Positions 1 to 8,083 of a stretch of DNA of 64,000 nucleotides are shown here, one piece after another. The notes below the pieces were generated by a model. That model made no database searches. It was given only the letters and a program-made list of their open reading frames with translations, and was not told where the DNA came from. A program made the translations under genes and the position numbers. Positions within the stretch are counted from its first letter, which is position 1, and the number at the start of each line of letters is the position of its first letter. The stretch is taken from the NCBI RefSeq assembly GCF_900142065.1, contig NZ_FSRJ01000003.1, forward strand, positions 186,001 through 250,000, in the 5' to 3' direction. This DNA is from Agromyces cerinus subsp. cerinus (GTDB lineage: Bacteria > Actinomycetota > Actinomycetes > Actinomycetales > Microbacteriaceae).

Positions 1-2
1 TC

Positions 3-488
3 AACGTGCCGCTGATCCTGCTCTGGGTCGCGGCAGTGGCGCTGATCGGCGGGGGCTACTGGCTCCTGAACTCCTCGACCGCGGCCCAGGTCGCGTTCTA
101 CACCTCGGGCTCGCAGGACGTCGCCGGCCTGCTCGGCGCGCAGTCGAACACGACGATCGCCGGCCTGCTGCTCGCTGTCGGCGCACTCGCCGTGATCATC
201 GCCCTCGCGGTGCACGCGCTCGCGCACGTGAGCGCCCGCTCCGCATCGGCCGAGGTCGCAGCGGCGTTCGCCGCCGAGGACGCCGCCTTCGAGGCCGAGG
301 TCGCCCGTGCCGACGCCGAGGCCGACGCTGAGATCGCACGCGCCGAGGCCGAGGCGGACTCCGCTGTGGCACCGATCGCCGAGGCGCCCGCCGTCGTCGA
401 AGAGGTCGTCGTCGAAGAGGTCGTCGTCGAGGAGATCGTCGCCGACGAGGCACCCGCCGCGGCGGACAAGGCCGCCGACCAGAAGTAA
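3..488 (+). CDS. Two-helix membrane protein with acidic Val/Glu-rich tail, 5' end outside window
   Basis: The reading frame is open to the left edge, so the true start is probably outside the window; an in-frame GTG at 6 is only a fallback. About 160 residues are visible: a hydrophobic helix (residues 2-20 of the visible part), a short loop, a second helix (about 50-72), then a long Ala/Glu/Asp-rich cytosolic-type tail. The tail contains a 15-base tandem repeat (about 391-435) encoding repeated Val-Val-Glu-Glu-Val. I do not recognise a function; similar short membrane proteins with acidic tails occur in Microbacteriaceae. It ends seven bases from the stop of the convergent HxlR gene. Confidence 0.6.
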   Translation, partial: NVPLILLWVAAVALIGGGYWLLNSSTAAQVAFYTSGSQDVAGLLGAQSNTTIAGLLLAVGALAVIIALAVHALAHVSARSASAEVAAAFAAEDAAFEAEVARADAEADAEIARAEAEADSAVAPIAEAPAVVEEVVVEEVVVEEIVADEAPAAADKAADQK

Positions 489-495
489 CCCGCCC

Positions 496-903
496 TCAGC
501 CGGCCGAGCGCTCCGTCTCGGTCGGCCGAGCGCGACCCCACTCGACGAGCGGCTGCAGCAGCTCGATCAGCTGGAGTCCGGCAGCGCTCGGCGTATAGGT
601 GATCGTGACCGGCGTCGTCGCCCGCACGTGCCGTTCGAGGATGCCTTCGCCTTCGAGCTCCTTCAGGCGCGCGGCGAGCAGCCGGTCGGAGATGCCCACG
701 ACGGCGTCGCGGTACTCCGAGAACCGGCGGGCCCCGCGCACGCCCGCGAGCAGGATCGCCGCGTTCCACTTGCGGCCCGCGAACTCGACGGTGCTCTGGA
801 AGCGCCGGCACTCCGCCTCGTCGATGTGGCCGAGGTCGTGCAGGCGCGCACGATGCTCATCGAGCATCGCGACGGGCGCGTCGTCCGTACTTTCACTTAC
901 CAT
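496..903 (-). CDS. HxlR family transcriptional regulator
   Basis: A 135-residue winged-helix regulator of the HxlR type. The typical N-terminal cysteine followed by a Gly-Arg-Lys-Trp stretch (residues 32-47), the recognition region with ISDRLLAARLKELEGEGI, and the beta-wing with Val-Thr-Ile-Thr-Tyr are all visible. HxlR proteins usually sense electrophiles or redox stress through the cysteine and control a divergent oxidoreductase; here the divergent gene is the LLM/FAD fusion, which fits. The start codon lies inside a perfect palindrome (896-910), so autoregulation is likely. A TAAGCT box eight bases before the ATG suggests a leaderless transcript. Confidence 0.92.
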   Translation of the reverse strand: MVSESTDDAPVAMLDEHRARLHDLGHIDEAECRRFQSTVEFAGRKWNAAILLAGVRGARRFSEYRDAVVGISDRLLAARLKELEGEGILERHVRATTPVTITYTPSAAGLQLIELLQPLVEWGRARPTETERSAG

Positions 904-918
904 AGGTAAGTAGCTTAC
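896..918. promoter_or_regulatory. Overlapping palindromes, probable HxlR operator
   Basis: CTTACC and GGTAAG flank ATA (896-910), and GTAAG and CTTAC flank TAG (906-918), giving two overlapping palindromes that share GTAAG. The first covers the regulator's start codon, and the pair lies between the HxlR gene and the divergent flavoenzyme gene. Binding here would repress the regulator and could control both directions. Confidence 0.65.
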
Positions 919-1003
919 TCTCGGAATGCGCCGGTGTCATCCGTGGTTCAGGATGGGGGGAGTGGCGCAGGATGCACTCGCGCCCAAGATCGATCGGAGC
1001 ACG

Positions 1004-3394
1004 ATGCACTACGGCCACGAACTGCAGTTCGGCACGTTCATCACGCCGAAGAACGACCCGCCGCAGTTCGCCGTGCGACTCGCCGAACTCAGCGAGGCAT
1101 CCGGCTACGACCTCGTCACGTTCCAGGACCACCCGTATCAGCCGGCATTCCACGACACGCAGACCCTGCTCACCTGGGTCGCCGCTCGCACCGAGCGCAT
1201 CCACCTCGCCGCCAACGTCACGAACCTGCCGCTGCGACCCCCGGCCGTGCTGGCCCGAGCGGCCGCGAGCCTCGACCTGCTCTCGGGCGGGCGCTTCGAG
1301 CTGGGCCTCGGGGCCGGCGGCTTCTGGGACGCCATCGAGGCGATGGGCGGCCGCAAGCTCACTCCCGGGCAGGCGGTCGACGCGCTCTCCGAGGGGATCG
1401 ACGTGATCCGCGGCATCTGGGACCAGGGCGAGCGAGCCAGGTTCCAGATCGACGGCACGTACTACCGGGTCGACGGCGCGAAGCGCGGGCCGGCGCCCGC
1501 CCACAACATCCCGATCATCATCGGTGCCCTGAAGCCGCGCATGCTGCGGCTCATCGGCCGCAAGGGCGACGGCTGGCTGCCCTCGCTCGGGTACATGCAG
1601 CCCGGCGACTACGCCGCGGGCAACGCCCGCATCGACGAGGCCGCGATCGCGGCCGGCCGCGACCCCCGCGAGATCCGGCGCATGGTCAACATCGGCGGCC
1701 GCTTCGGCGGGGGCGGCGGCGGATTCCTCAACGGGCCCGCCGCCCAGTGGGTCGAGCAGTTGCTGCCCTACGTCGTCGACGACGGGGTGGGCACCTTCAT
1801 CCTCGCGAGCGACGACCCCGGCACGATCGCGCACTTCGCCGAGGAGGTCGCGCCCGCCCTTCGCGAGGCGACAGCACGCGAGCTGCGAACGGCGGATGCC
1901 GCGGCATCCGTCGACTCGATCGCGCTGTCGGGCGGGGGCCCTTCGACAGGCTCAGGGAACACGACAGGCTCAGGGAACACGACAGGCTCAGGGAACACGA
2001 CAGGCTCAGGGAACACGACGGGCTCAGGGAGCCGAGACGTGCGCAACTCGACGGTGCGCGCGAAGCGGCGCGACGGCATCGACTACGACGCGGTCCCGGC
2101 CTCTCTCGCCGCCGACGCGATCGAGCCCGGCGACGCCGGCTACGTACGGGTGAAGTCGACGTACATGCGCGGCGGAGCGCCCGGCCTCGTGCTGCGGCCC
2201 GCCGATGCCGGTCAGGTCGCCGAGGCGGTCGACTTCGCGCGGGCGAACCCCGACGTGCCGCTCGGCGTGCGCAGCGGCGGTCACGGCATCAGCGGCCGCT
2301 CGACGAACGACGGCGGCATCGTCATCGACCTCTCGCGGTTGAACGCGATGGAGGTGCTCGACGAGGCGAGCCGGCTCGTGCGCGTCGAGGCGGGAGCGCG
2401 CTGGCAGGACGTCGCGGCCTTCCTCGCGCCGCACGGCTGGGCGCTCTCCTCGGGCGACTACGGCGGTGTCGGCGTCGGCGGACTCGCGACGGCGGGCGGC
2501 ATCGGCTGGCTCGTGCGCGAGCACGGGCTCACGATCGACCACGTGCGCGCCGTGGAGATGGTGCTGGCCGACGGCTCCATCGTGCGAGCGGATGCCACGC
2601 AGCATCCCGATCTCTTCTGGGCCGTTCGCGGCGCCGGGGCGAACATGGGGATCGTCACGGCGTTCGAGTTCGAGGTCGACGAGGTCGGCGCGCTCGGGTT
2701 CGCACAGCTCGCCTTCGATGCGAGCGACACGGCCGGGTTCCTGCAGGCCTGGGGCGATTGGGTCGTCGACTCGCCGCGCGACGTCACGAGCTTCCTGATC
2801 ATGGGCGGCGCCCGCCCGGGTGAGCCGCCCGTCGCGCAGGTGATGGCGGTGATCGACTCCGATGACCCCGACACCGTCATCGCGAGGTTGCAGCCCCTCG
2901 CCGAGGTCGCGCCGCTCATCGGCCAGGACGTGCGACTCACGACCTACGAGTCGATCATGGCGAACGCCGCCGACGGCAGCCACGGCGCCGAGGGCGAGCC
3001 GACCGCGCGCACCGGCCTGATCGGTCGCATCACGCCGGAGTTCGCGGCCGATGCCGCGCAGTTCATCGCGAGCGGGGCGACCTACTTCTTCCAGTTGCGT
3101 GCGGTGGGCGGCGCCGTGCACGACGTGCCCGCCGATGCGACGGCATTCGCCCACCGCTCGGCCGAGTTCTCGGTCGTCGCCTTCGGCTCGAACCGGCACC
3201 GGACGAGCGAACGCTGGAACGAGCTCATGGCGCCGCATTTCTCGGGCTCGTACGTGAGCTTCGAGACCGAGCAGGGCCCCGAGCTCGTGGCGGCGGCCTA
3301 CCCGCCGGCGACCCTCGAACGGCTGCGAGCGATCAAGGGCGAGGTCGACCCGGGCAACGTGTTCCGCGACAACACGAACATCGCGCCCGCGTGA
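1004..3394 (+). CDS. LLM-class flavin oxidoreductase fused to an FAD-linked (BBE-type) oxidase
   Basis: A 796-residue two-enzyme fusion. Residues 1 to about 300 form a luciferase-like (LLM, F420/FMN type) TIM barrel; residues about 345-796 form a PCMH FAD-binding oxidase ending in the BBE-type signature DPGNVFRDNTN. His427 in SGGHGISG matches the residue that covalently holds FAD; the second, cysteine attachment point found in bicovalent relatives is replaced by Tyr in SSGDYGGVG. The linker at residues about 314-343 is a tandem Thr-Thr-Gly-Ser-Gly-Asn repeat encoded by an 18-base DNA repeat. I chose ATG 1004 (GGAG at 996-999; LLM homology begins there) over ATG 926. A GTG at 2039 preceded by GGGAG could start the oxidase half alone. 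Substrate unknown. Confidence 0.88.
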   Translation: MHYGHELQFGTFITPKNDPPQFAVRLAELSEASGYDLVTFQDHPYQPAFHDTQTLLTWVAARTERIHLAANVTNLPLRPPAVLARAAASLDLLSGGRFELGLGAGGFWDAIEAMGGRKLTPGQAVDALSEGIDVIRGIWDQGERARFQIDGTYYRVDGAKRGPAPAHNIPIIIGALKPRMLRLIGRKGDGWLPSLGYMQPGDYAAGNARIDEAAIAAGRDPREIRRMVNIGGRFGGGGGGFLNGPAAQWVEQLLPYVVDDGVGTFILASDDPGTIAHFAEEVAPALREATARELRTADAAASVDSIALSGGGPSTGSGNTTGSGNTTGSGNTTGSGNTTGSGSRDVRNSTVRAKRRDGIDYDAVPASLAADAIEPGDAGYVRVKSTYMRGGAPGLVLRPADAGQVAEAVDFARANPDVPLGVRSGGHGISGRSTNDGGIVIDLSRLNAMEVLDEASRLVRVEAGARWQDVAAFLAPHGWALSSGDYGGVGVGGLATAGGIGWLVREHGLTIDHVRAVEMVLADGSIVRADATQHPDLFWAVRGAGANMGIVTAFEFEVDEVGALGFAQLAFDASDTAGFLQAWGDWVVDSPRDVTSFLIMGGARPGEPPVAQVMAVIDSDDPDTVIARLQPLAEVAPLIGQDVRLTTYESIMANAADGSHGAEGEPTARTGLIGRITPEFAADAAQFIASGATYFFQLRAVGGAVHDVPADATAFAHRSAEFSVVAFGSNRHRTSERWNELMAPHFSGSYVSFETEQGPELVAAAYPPATLERLRAIKGEVDPGNVFRDNTNIAPA
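1944..2033 (+). repeat. Five 18-bp tandem copies of a REP-type sequence inside a coding linker
   Basis: The unit CGACAGGCTCAGGGAACA starts at 1944, 1962, 1980, 1998 and 2016 (the last copy degenerate). Eighteen bases keep the frame, so each unit adds six residues to the linker between the two flavin domains. The core CGACAGGCTC recurs in the intergenic palindrome at 4125-4180, so this is a coding copy of a dispersed repeat. Confidence 0.93.
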
Positions 3395-3425
3395 CGCGGT
3401 TCGTCATCTGCGGAATCAAACCGCG
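3395..3425. other. Inverted repeat between the flavoenzyme and F420-reductase-like genes
   Basis: CGCGGTT (3395-3401) and AACCGCG (3419-3425) could pair across a 17-base loop immediately after the stop codon of the fusion gene. It may be a weak terminator or an operator for the next gene; no T-run follows. Confidence 0.35.
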
Positions 3426-3446
3426 GTGCACGCGTTGCATCCGATC

Positions 3447-4109
3447 ATGACGAACATCGCACCCACGCACATCGGAATCATCGGCGCCGGCAACATCGGC
3501 GGCACACTCGCTCGAGCGCTCGTCGGGCTCGGCCACCGAGTGACCATCGCGAACTCGCGCGGCCCCGAGACGCTCGCCGAACTCGTCGCCGAGCTCGGCC
3601 CGAACGCGACGGCGGGCACCCCGACCGAGGCCGCCGAGGCGGGGGAGTTCGTCATCGTGACGGTGCCGCTGAAGGCGTACCGCGACATCCCGGCCCCGCC
3701 GCTCGCCGGCAAGATCGTGATCGACACGAACAACTACTACTGGGAGCGCGACGGCCGCATCGCCGAGCTCGACTCGGGTGCGGCGACGGTCTCGGGGCTC
3801 CTGCAGGCGCACCTGCCCGAGTCGAAGGTCGTGAAGGGCTTCAACAACATCGCCGCCGCCGCGATCCTGACCGATGGAACTCCGGCCGGAACGCCCGGTC
3901 GCCGTGCGCTCTCGACCGCGAGCGACTTCGATGACGCCGCGGAGCTGGTGACCGCGCTCTTCGACGACCTCGGGTTCGACTCGGTGGTCTTCGGCCCGCT
4001 CGCCGAGAGCTGGCGCGCCGAGCGCGACCAGCCGGCGTACGTCACGCCGCAGAACCGCGAGGAGCTCGTGGCGAACCTGGCGCGCGCGGAGCGGCTGCTC
4101 GCGGCGTGA
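3447..4109 (+). CDS. NADPH-dependent F420 reductase family protein
   Basis: About 220 residues with an N-terminal Rossmann fold: GIIGAGNIGGTLARAL near residues 10-25, followed by NSRGP, the pattern of NADP-binding F420 reductase-like proteins. These oxidise or reduce coenzyme F420 with NADP, or act on related small substrates. It follows the LLM enzyme by about 50 bases in the same direction, so it may supply reduced F420 to it (inference). ATG 3447 is chosen because the family homology begins a few residues later; an upstream in-frame GTG at 3426 would add seven residues. It faces the cupin gene across a REP-like hairpin. Confidence 0.8.
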   Translation: MTNIAPTHIGIIGAGNIGGTLARALVGLGHRVTIANSRGPETLAELVAELGPNATAGTPTEAAEAGEFVIVTVPLKAYRDIPAPPLAGKIVIDTNNYYWERDGRIAELDSGAATVSGLLQAHLPESKVVKGFNNIAAAAILTDGTPAGTPGRRALSTASDFDDAAELVTALFDDLGFDSVVFGPLAESWRAERDQPAYVTPQNREELVANLARAERLLAA

Positions 4110-4124
4110 TCACGCGGCGATGAA

Positions 4125-4180
4125 GGTTTCGGCAGGCTCGACCCGCACACCTCGCTCCGCGGGTCGAGCCTGTCGAGACC
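4125..4180. repeat. REP-like palindrome, bidirectional terminator candidate
   Basis: Arms of 22 bases (4125-4146 and 4159-4180) match at 20 of 22 positions around a 12-base loop. The core GGCAGGCTCGACCCGC is related to the CGACAGGCTC repeats at 1944-2033. It lies exactly between two convergent genes, where it can terminate transcription from both sides. Confidence 0.88.
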
Positions 4181-4181
4181 G

Positions 4182-4526
4182 CTACTCGAGCCACTCGGTG
4201 ATGAAGGTCGGGCTCGCGTGGATGTGCGTCGAGATCATGGCCTCGGGTCCGAGGATCACGAACTTGTGCGGCGTCTGCGCCGGCACGACGAGCACCTGGC
4301 CGCCGACCGCCTCGAGCTGCTCGTCGCCGACCGTGAACAGGGCGCGCCCGTGCCGGATGACGAACGTCTCGGAATAGGGATGGCGGTGCAGCCGCGGCCC
4401 TGAGCCGACCTTCGAGCTGTACGTGAGGATGAGCGACACGTCGGAACCGATCGACACACCCTCGATCGACTCGTGCCAGTAGACGTCGTCTTCGGCGACG
4501 CCGCTGCGCTGGTGCATCAGGACCAT
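4182..4526 (-). CDS. Small cupin-domain protein
   Basis: A 114-residue single-cupin protein. The first cupin motif is visible around GPRLHRHPYSETFVIRHG (metal-type His, His and Glu) and the second around VPAQTPHKF. Such proteins bind a metal and act as isomerases, dioxygenases or ligand sensors; the specific role cannot be read from the sequence. ATG 4526 is preferred because GAGGA lies about seven bases upstream; an upstream frame extension to 4562 lacks a ribosome site. The stop lies two bases from the REP-like hairpin. Confidence 0.82.
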   Translation of the reverse strand: MVLMHQRSGVAEDDVYWHESIEGVSIGSDVSLILTYSSKVGSGPRLHRHPYSETFVIRHGRALFTVGDEQLEAVGGQVLVVPAQTPHKFVILGPEAMISTHIHASPTFITEWLE

Positions 4527-4617
4527 GGTGTGCTCCTCGCTTTCGCAGGGCACACGGTACACCCGGCGACGTGCGGCCGCATGGGCGTGTGGTCCGCGGC
4601 CGTAGTCAGCGCACGCC

Positions 4618-4656
4618 GTCGAGCGTCAGAGCACCTCGTCGAGCGTCAGAGCACCC
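4618..4656. repeat. 20-bp tandem duplication over the PfkB stop codon
   Basis: GTCGAGCGTCAGAGCACC occurs at 4618-4635 and again at 4638-4655, period 20. The second copy contains the TGA stop (complement of 4646-4648) and last codons of the kinase gene; the first is a non-coding duplicate downstream. Confidence 0.85.
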
Positions 4657-5533
4657 TCTCGAGCACGGGGTGCAGGTGCCGCGTCGTCAGCACGGTTGCG
4701 GCATGCCGGGAGCCGGCCGCGAGCGCATCCACGAGCGAAGCCCCGCCGAGGTGCGCGTCGAGCACCCCGGCCATGAACGCGTCGCCGGCGCCGTTGGTGT
4801 CGAGCACCTCGACGGGCACGGCGGCGACCTCGGTCACCGACATCCGCTCGCCGTCGCCGGCGCCCGAACCGCCGCCGCGCGAGACCGCGATCGCGCCCTG
4901 CGCTCCGAGCGTGCAGACGACGACGGATGCCCCGCCGCGCACGCACGCCTCCATGAAGGGGAGCGGATCGACGCCGATCCGGTCGGCGTTCATGAAGATC
5001 CAGTCGGCGGCCTCGATGAACGGGCGGTGGAAGTCGGCGCTGCCGTCGTAGTCGTGGATATCGGTCCAGATCGGCCGGCCGGTCGCTCGCGCCGCGCCGA
5101 TGAGCCCGCGCGAACGTTCCGAGAGGTCGAGCACGATCGCCGGGGCATCCGCCATCGCCTGTGTCAGGTCGGGCGACGGCGGCGTGCCCGGATCGGCCGG
5201 CGCGCTGAGGTAGAGCGAGACGCGCTCGCCCTGTCGCGTCATGAGGTTCAGGTGGCTCTCGGTGCGTGCGGCGGCGAGGCTCGCGAGCGCGACTCCGGAT
5301 GCCTCGAGCGCGCCCTGCACGCGGCGCCCCTCGTCGTCGTCGCCGAGCAGGGTGTGCAGCAGCACGGGCCGGCCGAGGCCGGCGAGTCCGAGCGCCTTGC
5401 CGGCAGAGGTGCCGCCGATCGTCTCGTAGTCGTCGAGCGCGAACTGCATGTGGGGCACAGGCTCGGGCAGGTGGTCGAGGTAGACGATGCGGTTCCAGGC
5501 GGCGGGGCCCGAGATGACGATGGGTGCGCTCAT
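4646..5533 (-). CDS. PfkB (ribokinase) family carbohydrate kinase
   Basis: A 295-residue sugar or nucleoside kinase of the ribokinase fold. The N-terminal substrate part carries GGTSAGKALGLAGLG (normally GG.. N.A) and the C-terminal signature VLDTNGAGDAFMAG holds the anion hole and catalytic Asp. It would phosphorylate a hydroxymethyl group of a sugar with ATP; the substrate cannot be assigned. ATG 5533 (protein beginning MSAPIVISGP) is used because the longer upstream frame is not conserved in style. It stands alone, divergent from the PLD-like gene. Confidence 0.87.
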   Translation of the reverse strand: MSAPIVISGPAAWNRIVYLDHLPEPVPHMQFALDDYETIGGTSAGKALGLAGLGRPVLLHTLLGDDDEGRRVQGALEASGVALASLAAARTESHLNLMTRQGERVSLYLSAPADPGTPPSPDLTQAMADAPAIVLDLSERSRGLIGAARATGRPIWTDIHDYDGSADFHRPFIEAADWIFMNADRIGVDPLPFMEACVRGGASVVVCTLGAQGAIAVSRGGGSGAGDGERMSVTEVAAVPVEVLDTNGAGDAFMAGVLDAHLGGASLVDALAAGSRHAATVLTTRHLHPVLERVL

Positions 5534-5640
5534 GGTTGGCCAGCGTAGCGGCGACGCTTCGAGTTCCGGGCGGGCACTGATGTCGCGCCGTGTCGCGAGG
5601 TCGACGCTCAAATGAGGATCACTCACGAGAGGAGCGCGCC

Positions 5641-6753
5641 ATGTCGGTCAGCATCGGGGGAGTGGAGCTCTACATGGGGCCGACCGCGGTCGGCGGCCCC
5701 GACGATCTCGACCAGGCGATCCGCGACTTCATCGACGGTGCGCAGCACAGCCTCGCCATCGCCGTGCAGGAGATCGACTCGCGACCGATCGCCAAGGCGA
5801 TCCTCGCAGCGAAGCTTCGCGGGGTGCGCGTGCGCGTCATCCTCGAGGGCGACTACCTCACCGAGGAGAAGGCGCTCGAGGACCCGTGGGGCGTCACCGG
5901 CGCGCACGAGGAGAACCGCGTGATCCAGGGCGCCCTGCTGAAGGCCCGCGTCGACGTGATCAGCGACCTGAACCCGAAGATCTTCCACCAGAAGTTCATC
6001 GTGCGCGACTCGGGCAAGCCGACTGCCGCGGTGCTCACGGGCTCGACCAACTTCACCCTCACCGACACGGGGAAGAACGAGGAGGTCGGCATCGGGGCGG
6101 GTCAGAACCTCAACCACGTCGTCGTGCTGACCGGCCAGCGCGCGGCCACCGAATACCTGCGCGAGTTCGAGCGCATGCGCTCGGGCACGTTCGGCGACCT
6201 GCACGAGCGCGTCGAGCCGAAGCCCAAGGAGTTCGACCTGCCCGAGGTTCGGGTCAAGCCCCTCTTCGCTCCGCGCCACGGCCCCGAGATGGAGATCATG
6301 AAGCAGATGCTGAAGGCGAAGGACTCGATCGACTTCGCGATGTTCACGTTCGCCCAGTCATCCGGCATCGACGACACCATGATCCGCCTGCGCCCGCTCG
6401 TCCCGCGCATCCGCGGCGTGCTCGATCGCGACCAAGGCGCCGCGAAGTGGGCGGCCACGAGCGGCCTCGGGCACGGCGACGTCGAGCTCTTCGCCAACCG
6501 CCGCAACACGGGCGTGCGCAAGCTCCACCACAAGCTCATGGTCATCGACGAGCGGCTCATCATCGTCGGCAGCTTCAACTACACGGCGCCCGCCAACACC
6601 CTGAACGACGAGAACATCATCGTGATCGGCGACCTCGAGGAGGAGCCCGGCAGTGCAGCGGATGTCGCGCAGCGCGCGCTCGCCCGCTACGCGCTCACCG
6701 AGATCGACCGCATCATCGACGACCTCTCGGCGCCGGTGCCGGTCTCGCCGTAG
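5641..6753 (+). CDS. Phospholipase D-like domain protein
   Basis: A 370-residue protein with two PLD (HKD) repeats: HQKFIVRD in the first half and HHKLMVID in the second, each followed by a Gly-Ser-x-Asn-(F/Y)-T segment as in the Nuc/PLD superfamily. The two motifs form one active site that hydrolyses phosphodiesters through a phospho-histidine; the target may be nucleic acid or lipid. No signal peptide is visible, so a cytosolic nuclease-like role is more likely than a secreted phospholipase. ATG 5641 has GAGAGG upstream at about 5628. Confidence 0.87.
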   Translation: MSVSIGGVELYMGPTAVGGPDDLDQAIRDFIDGAQHSLAIAVQEIDSRPIAKAILAAKLRGVRVRVILEGDYLTEEKALEDPWGVTGAHEENRVIQGALLKARVDVISDLNPKIFHQKFIVRDSGKPTAAVLTGSTNFTLTDTGKNEEVGIGAGQNLNHVVVLTGQRAATEYLREFERMRSGTFGDLHERVEPKPKEFDLPEVRVKPLFAPRHGPEMEIMKQMLKAKDSIDFAMFTFAQSSGIDDTMIRLRPLVPRIRGVLDRDQGAAKWAATSGLGHGDVELFANRRNTGVRKLHHKLMVIDERLIIVGSFNYTAPANTLNDENIIVIGDLEEEPGSAADVAQRALARYALTEIDRIIDDLSAPVPVSP

Positions 6754-6817
6754 GGCGAGTTCTCCACAGATCCGCATCGGCCGCAGATGGGCCGGGACCG
6801 GCCGCTACGGTCGAGGG

Positions 6818-7054
6818 ATGTACGACGTCATGAGCTACAGCATGTCCTGGTTGTACCCGCTCGTCTGGGTGCTCTTCGCGCTCGCGTTGCTCACGGCGCT
6901 CGTCTGCCTCATCGTGCTGCTGCTCGCCGCCGCGAGGGCACTGAGTGCCAACGCTCGCTGGCGCACGGTGCAGACCGAGCTGTTGCTCGCCGAGGCATCC
7001 GCGGGACCCGACCCGATGGCCGCCGAACCTCCGGCAGTCGTCCAGCCGTCGTAG
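6818..7054 (+). CDS. Small single-span membrane protein, unknown function
   Basis: A 78-residue protein with one long hydrophobic helix (about residues 10-42: [15 protein letters not shown] onward) and a short charged, Pro-ending tail. No domain is recognised. A TACGGT box at 6806-6811 ends six bases before the ATG, so the transcript is probably leaderless. It may be co-transcribed with the kinase gene that follows, although that gene has its own TAGCGT box. Confidence 0.6.
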   Translation: MYDVMSYSMSWLYPLVWVLFALALLTALVCLIVLLLAAARALSANARWRTVQTELLLAEASAGPDPMAAEPPAVVQPS

Positions 7055-7105
7055 GCGCGGAGTCCGCAGCATCTGCGACGCCGCCCAACTGGTAGCGTCG
7101 CAGCC

Positions 7106-8029
7106 GTGAATTCGACGAGCACTCTCGCGATCGACGCCGGCCAGTCGGGCATCAAGGTCAGGCACACGGATGCCTCGGGCTCCGGTGAATGGTCGACCCC
7201 CGGCATCCGCACCGACCTGCCGCTGCTGCCGCAGCTGGCACGCATCATCGAGCAGGCGCACGAGGGCGGCCGCACGGCTGAACGCATCGGCCTGGGCGTC
7301 TCGGGGCTGACCGACGACGAGGTCGACGCCGGCTACCTGCTCGCTGCCGCTACGCCGATCGGTGCGCGCAGCGTGCACCTCGCCCACGACTCCATCACCG
7401 CCTACCTCGGTGCGCTCGGCGACGAACGCGGCGTCGTCGTCGCCGCGGGCACGGGCGGGGTCACGCTCGCCGTCGGCGCCACCGACATCGCGCGGGTCGA
7501 CGGCTGGGGCTACATCATGGGCGACGCAGGCAGCGGCTATTGGCTCGGCCGGGCCGGGCTCGAAGCGGTCATGCGCGCCCACGACGGACGGGGGCCCGCG
7601 ACCGCCCTGACGGACGTCGTGCGCGCCGACTTCCCCGACCTCGAGGCCGCCTACATCGAGCTGCAGGGCGACCTCGGGCGGGTGCAGCGCATCGCGTCCT
7701 ACGCACGGGCGGTCGCCGATGCCGCCGCCGCCGGCGACGCGGTCGCCGAGGCGATCGCGACCGCGGGGGCGCGTGAACTCGCGATCTCCGCCATCGCAGG
7801 GCTGCGGCGCGTGGGTGAGTCGGGTGTCGCCGATTCGCACGTGCGCGGCGTCGGCGGACTGTTCCTCGGCGAGGTGCTCGGGCGCGAGTTCGTCGCTGCG
7901 ATCCGCGCCGAGATCCCCGGAGCCGACATCCGGCTCGGCGAGGCGCACCCGCTCGACGGCGCCGCGGCGCTGGCCGACGTCGCGCCGACGAGCGCGCTCG
8001 CGGCGCACATCGCGGTCGCGCGCATCTGA
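7106..8029 (+). CDS. BadF/BadG/BcrA/BcrD ATPase family, N-acetylglucosamine-kinase-like
   Basis: A 307-residue ASKHA-fold kinase. The N-terminal phosphate motif LAIDAGQSGIKV, the Gly-rich VAAGTGGVTLAVG and the downstream GWGYIMGDAGSGYWLG segment are the hallmarks of the GlcNAc-kinase-like BadF group, which phosphorylates N-acetylglucosamine or similar sugars with ATP. Starts at GTG 7106; the TAGCGT box at 7093-7098 with a seven-base spacer suggests leaderless translation. It converges on the SRPBCC gene across a hairpin at 8043-8071. Confidence 0.85.
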   Translation: MNSTSTLAIDAGQSGIKVRHTDASGSGEWSTPGIRTDLPLLPQLARIIEQAHEGGRTAERIGLGVSGLTDDEVDAGYLLAAATPIGARSVHLAHDSITAYLGALGDERGVVVAAGTGGVTLAVGATDIARVDGWGYIMGDAGSGYWLGRAGLEAVMRAHDGRGPATALTDVVRADFPDLEAAYIELQGDLGRVQRIASYARAVADAAAAGDAVAEAIATAGARELAISAIAGLRRVGESGVADSHVRGVGGLFLGEVLGREFVAAIRAEIPGADIRLGEAHPLDGAAALADVAPTSALAAHIAVARI

Positions 8030-8042
8030 GACGCGACGCAAC

Positions 8043-8071
8043 GGGCGTCCGCGGTGCACCCGCAGACGCCC
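8043..8071. terminator. Hairpin between convergent genes
   Basis: GGGCGTC plus GCGG (8043-8054, one-base interruption) pairs with CCGC plus GACGCCC (8060-8071) around a five-base loop. It lies between the 3' ends of the kinase and SRPBCC genes, so it can serve both. Confidence 0.6.
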
Positions 8072-8083
8072 GCCGTCCGTGCG

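Noticed and set aside
1944-2033. Possible sequencing or assembly error in the repeat linker
   Set aside because: All five units are 18 bases and the frame stays open on both sides with intact domains, so I treat it as real, though repeat number should be confirmed.
6760-6768. TTCTCCACA, close to a DnaA box
   Set aside because: Single site with one mismatch and no other boxes, dnaA or dnaN; not an origin.
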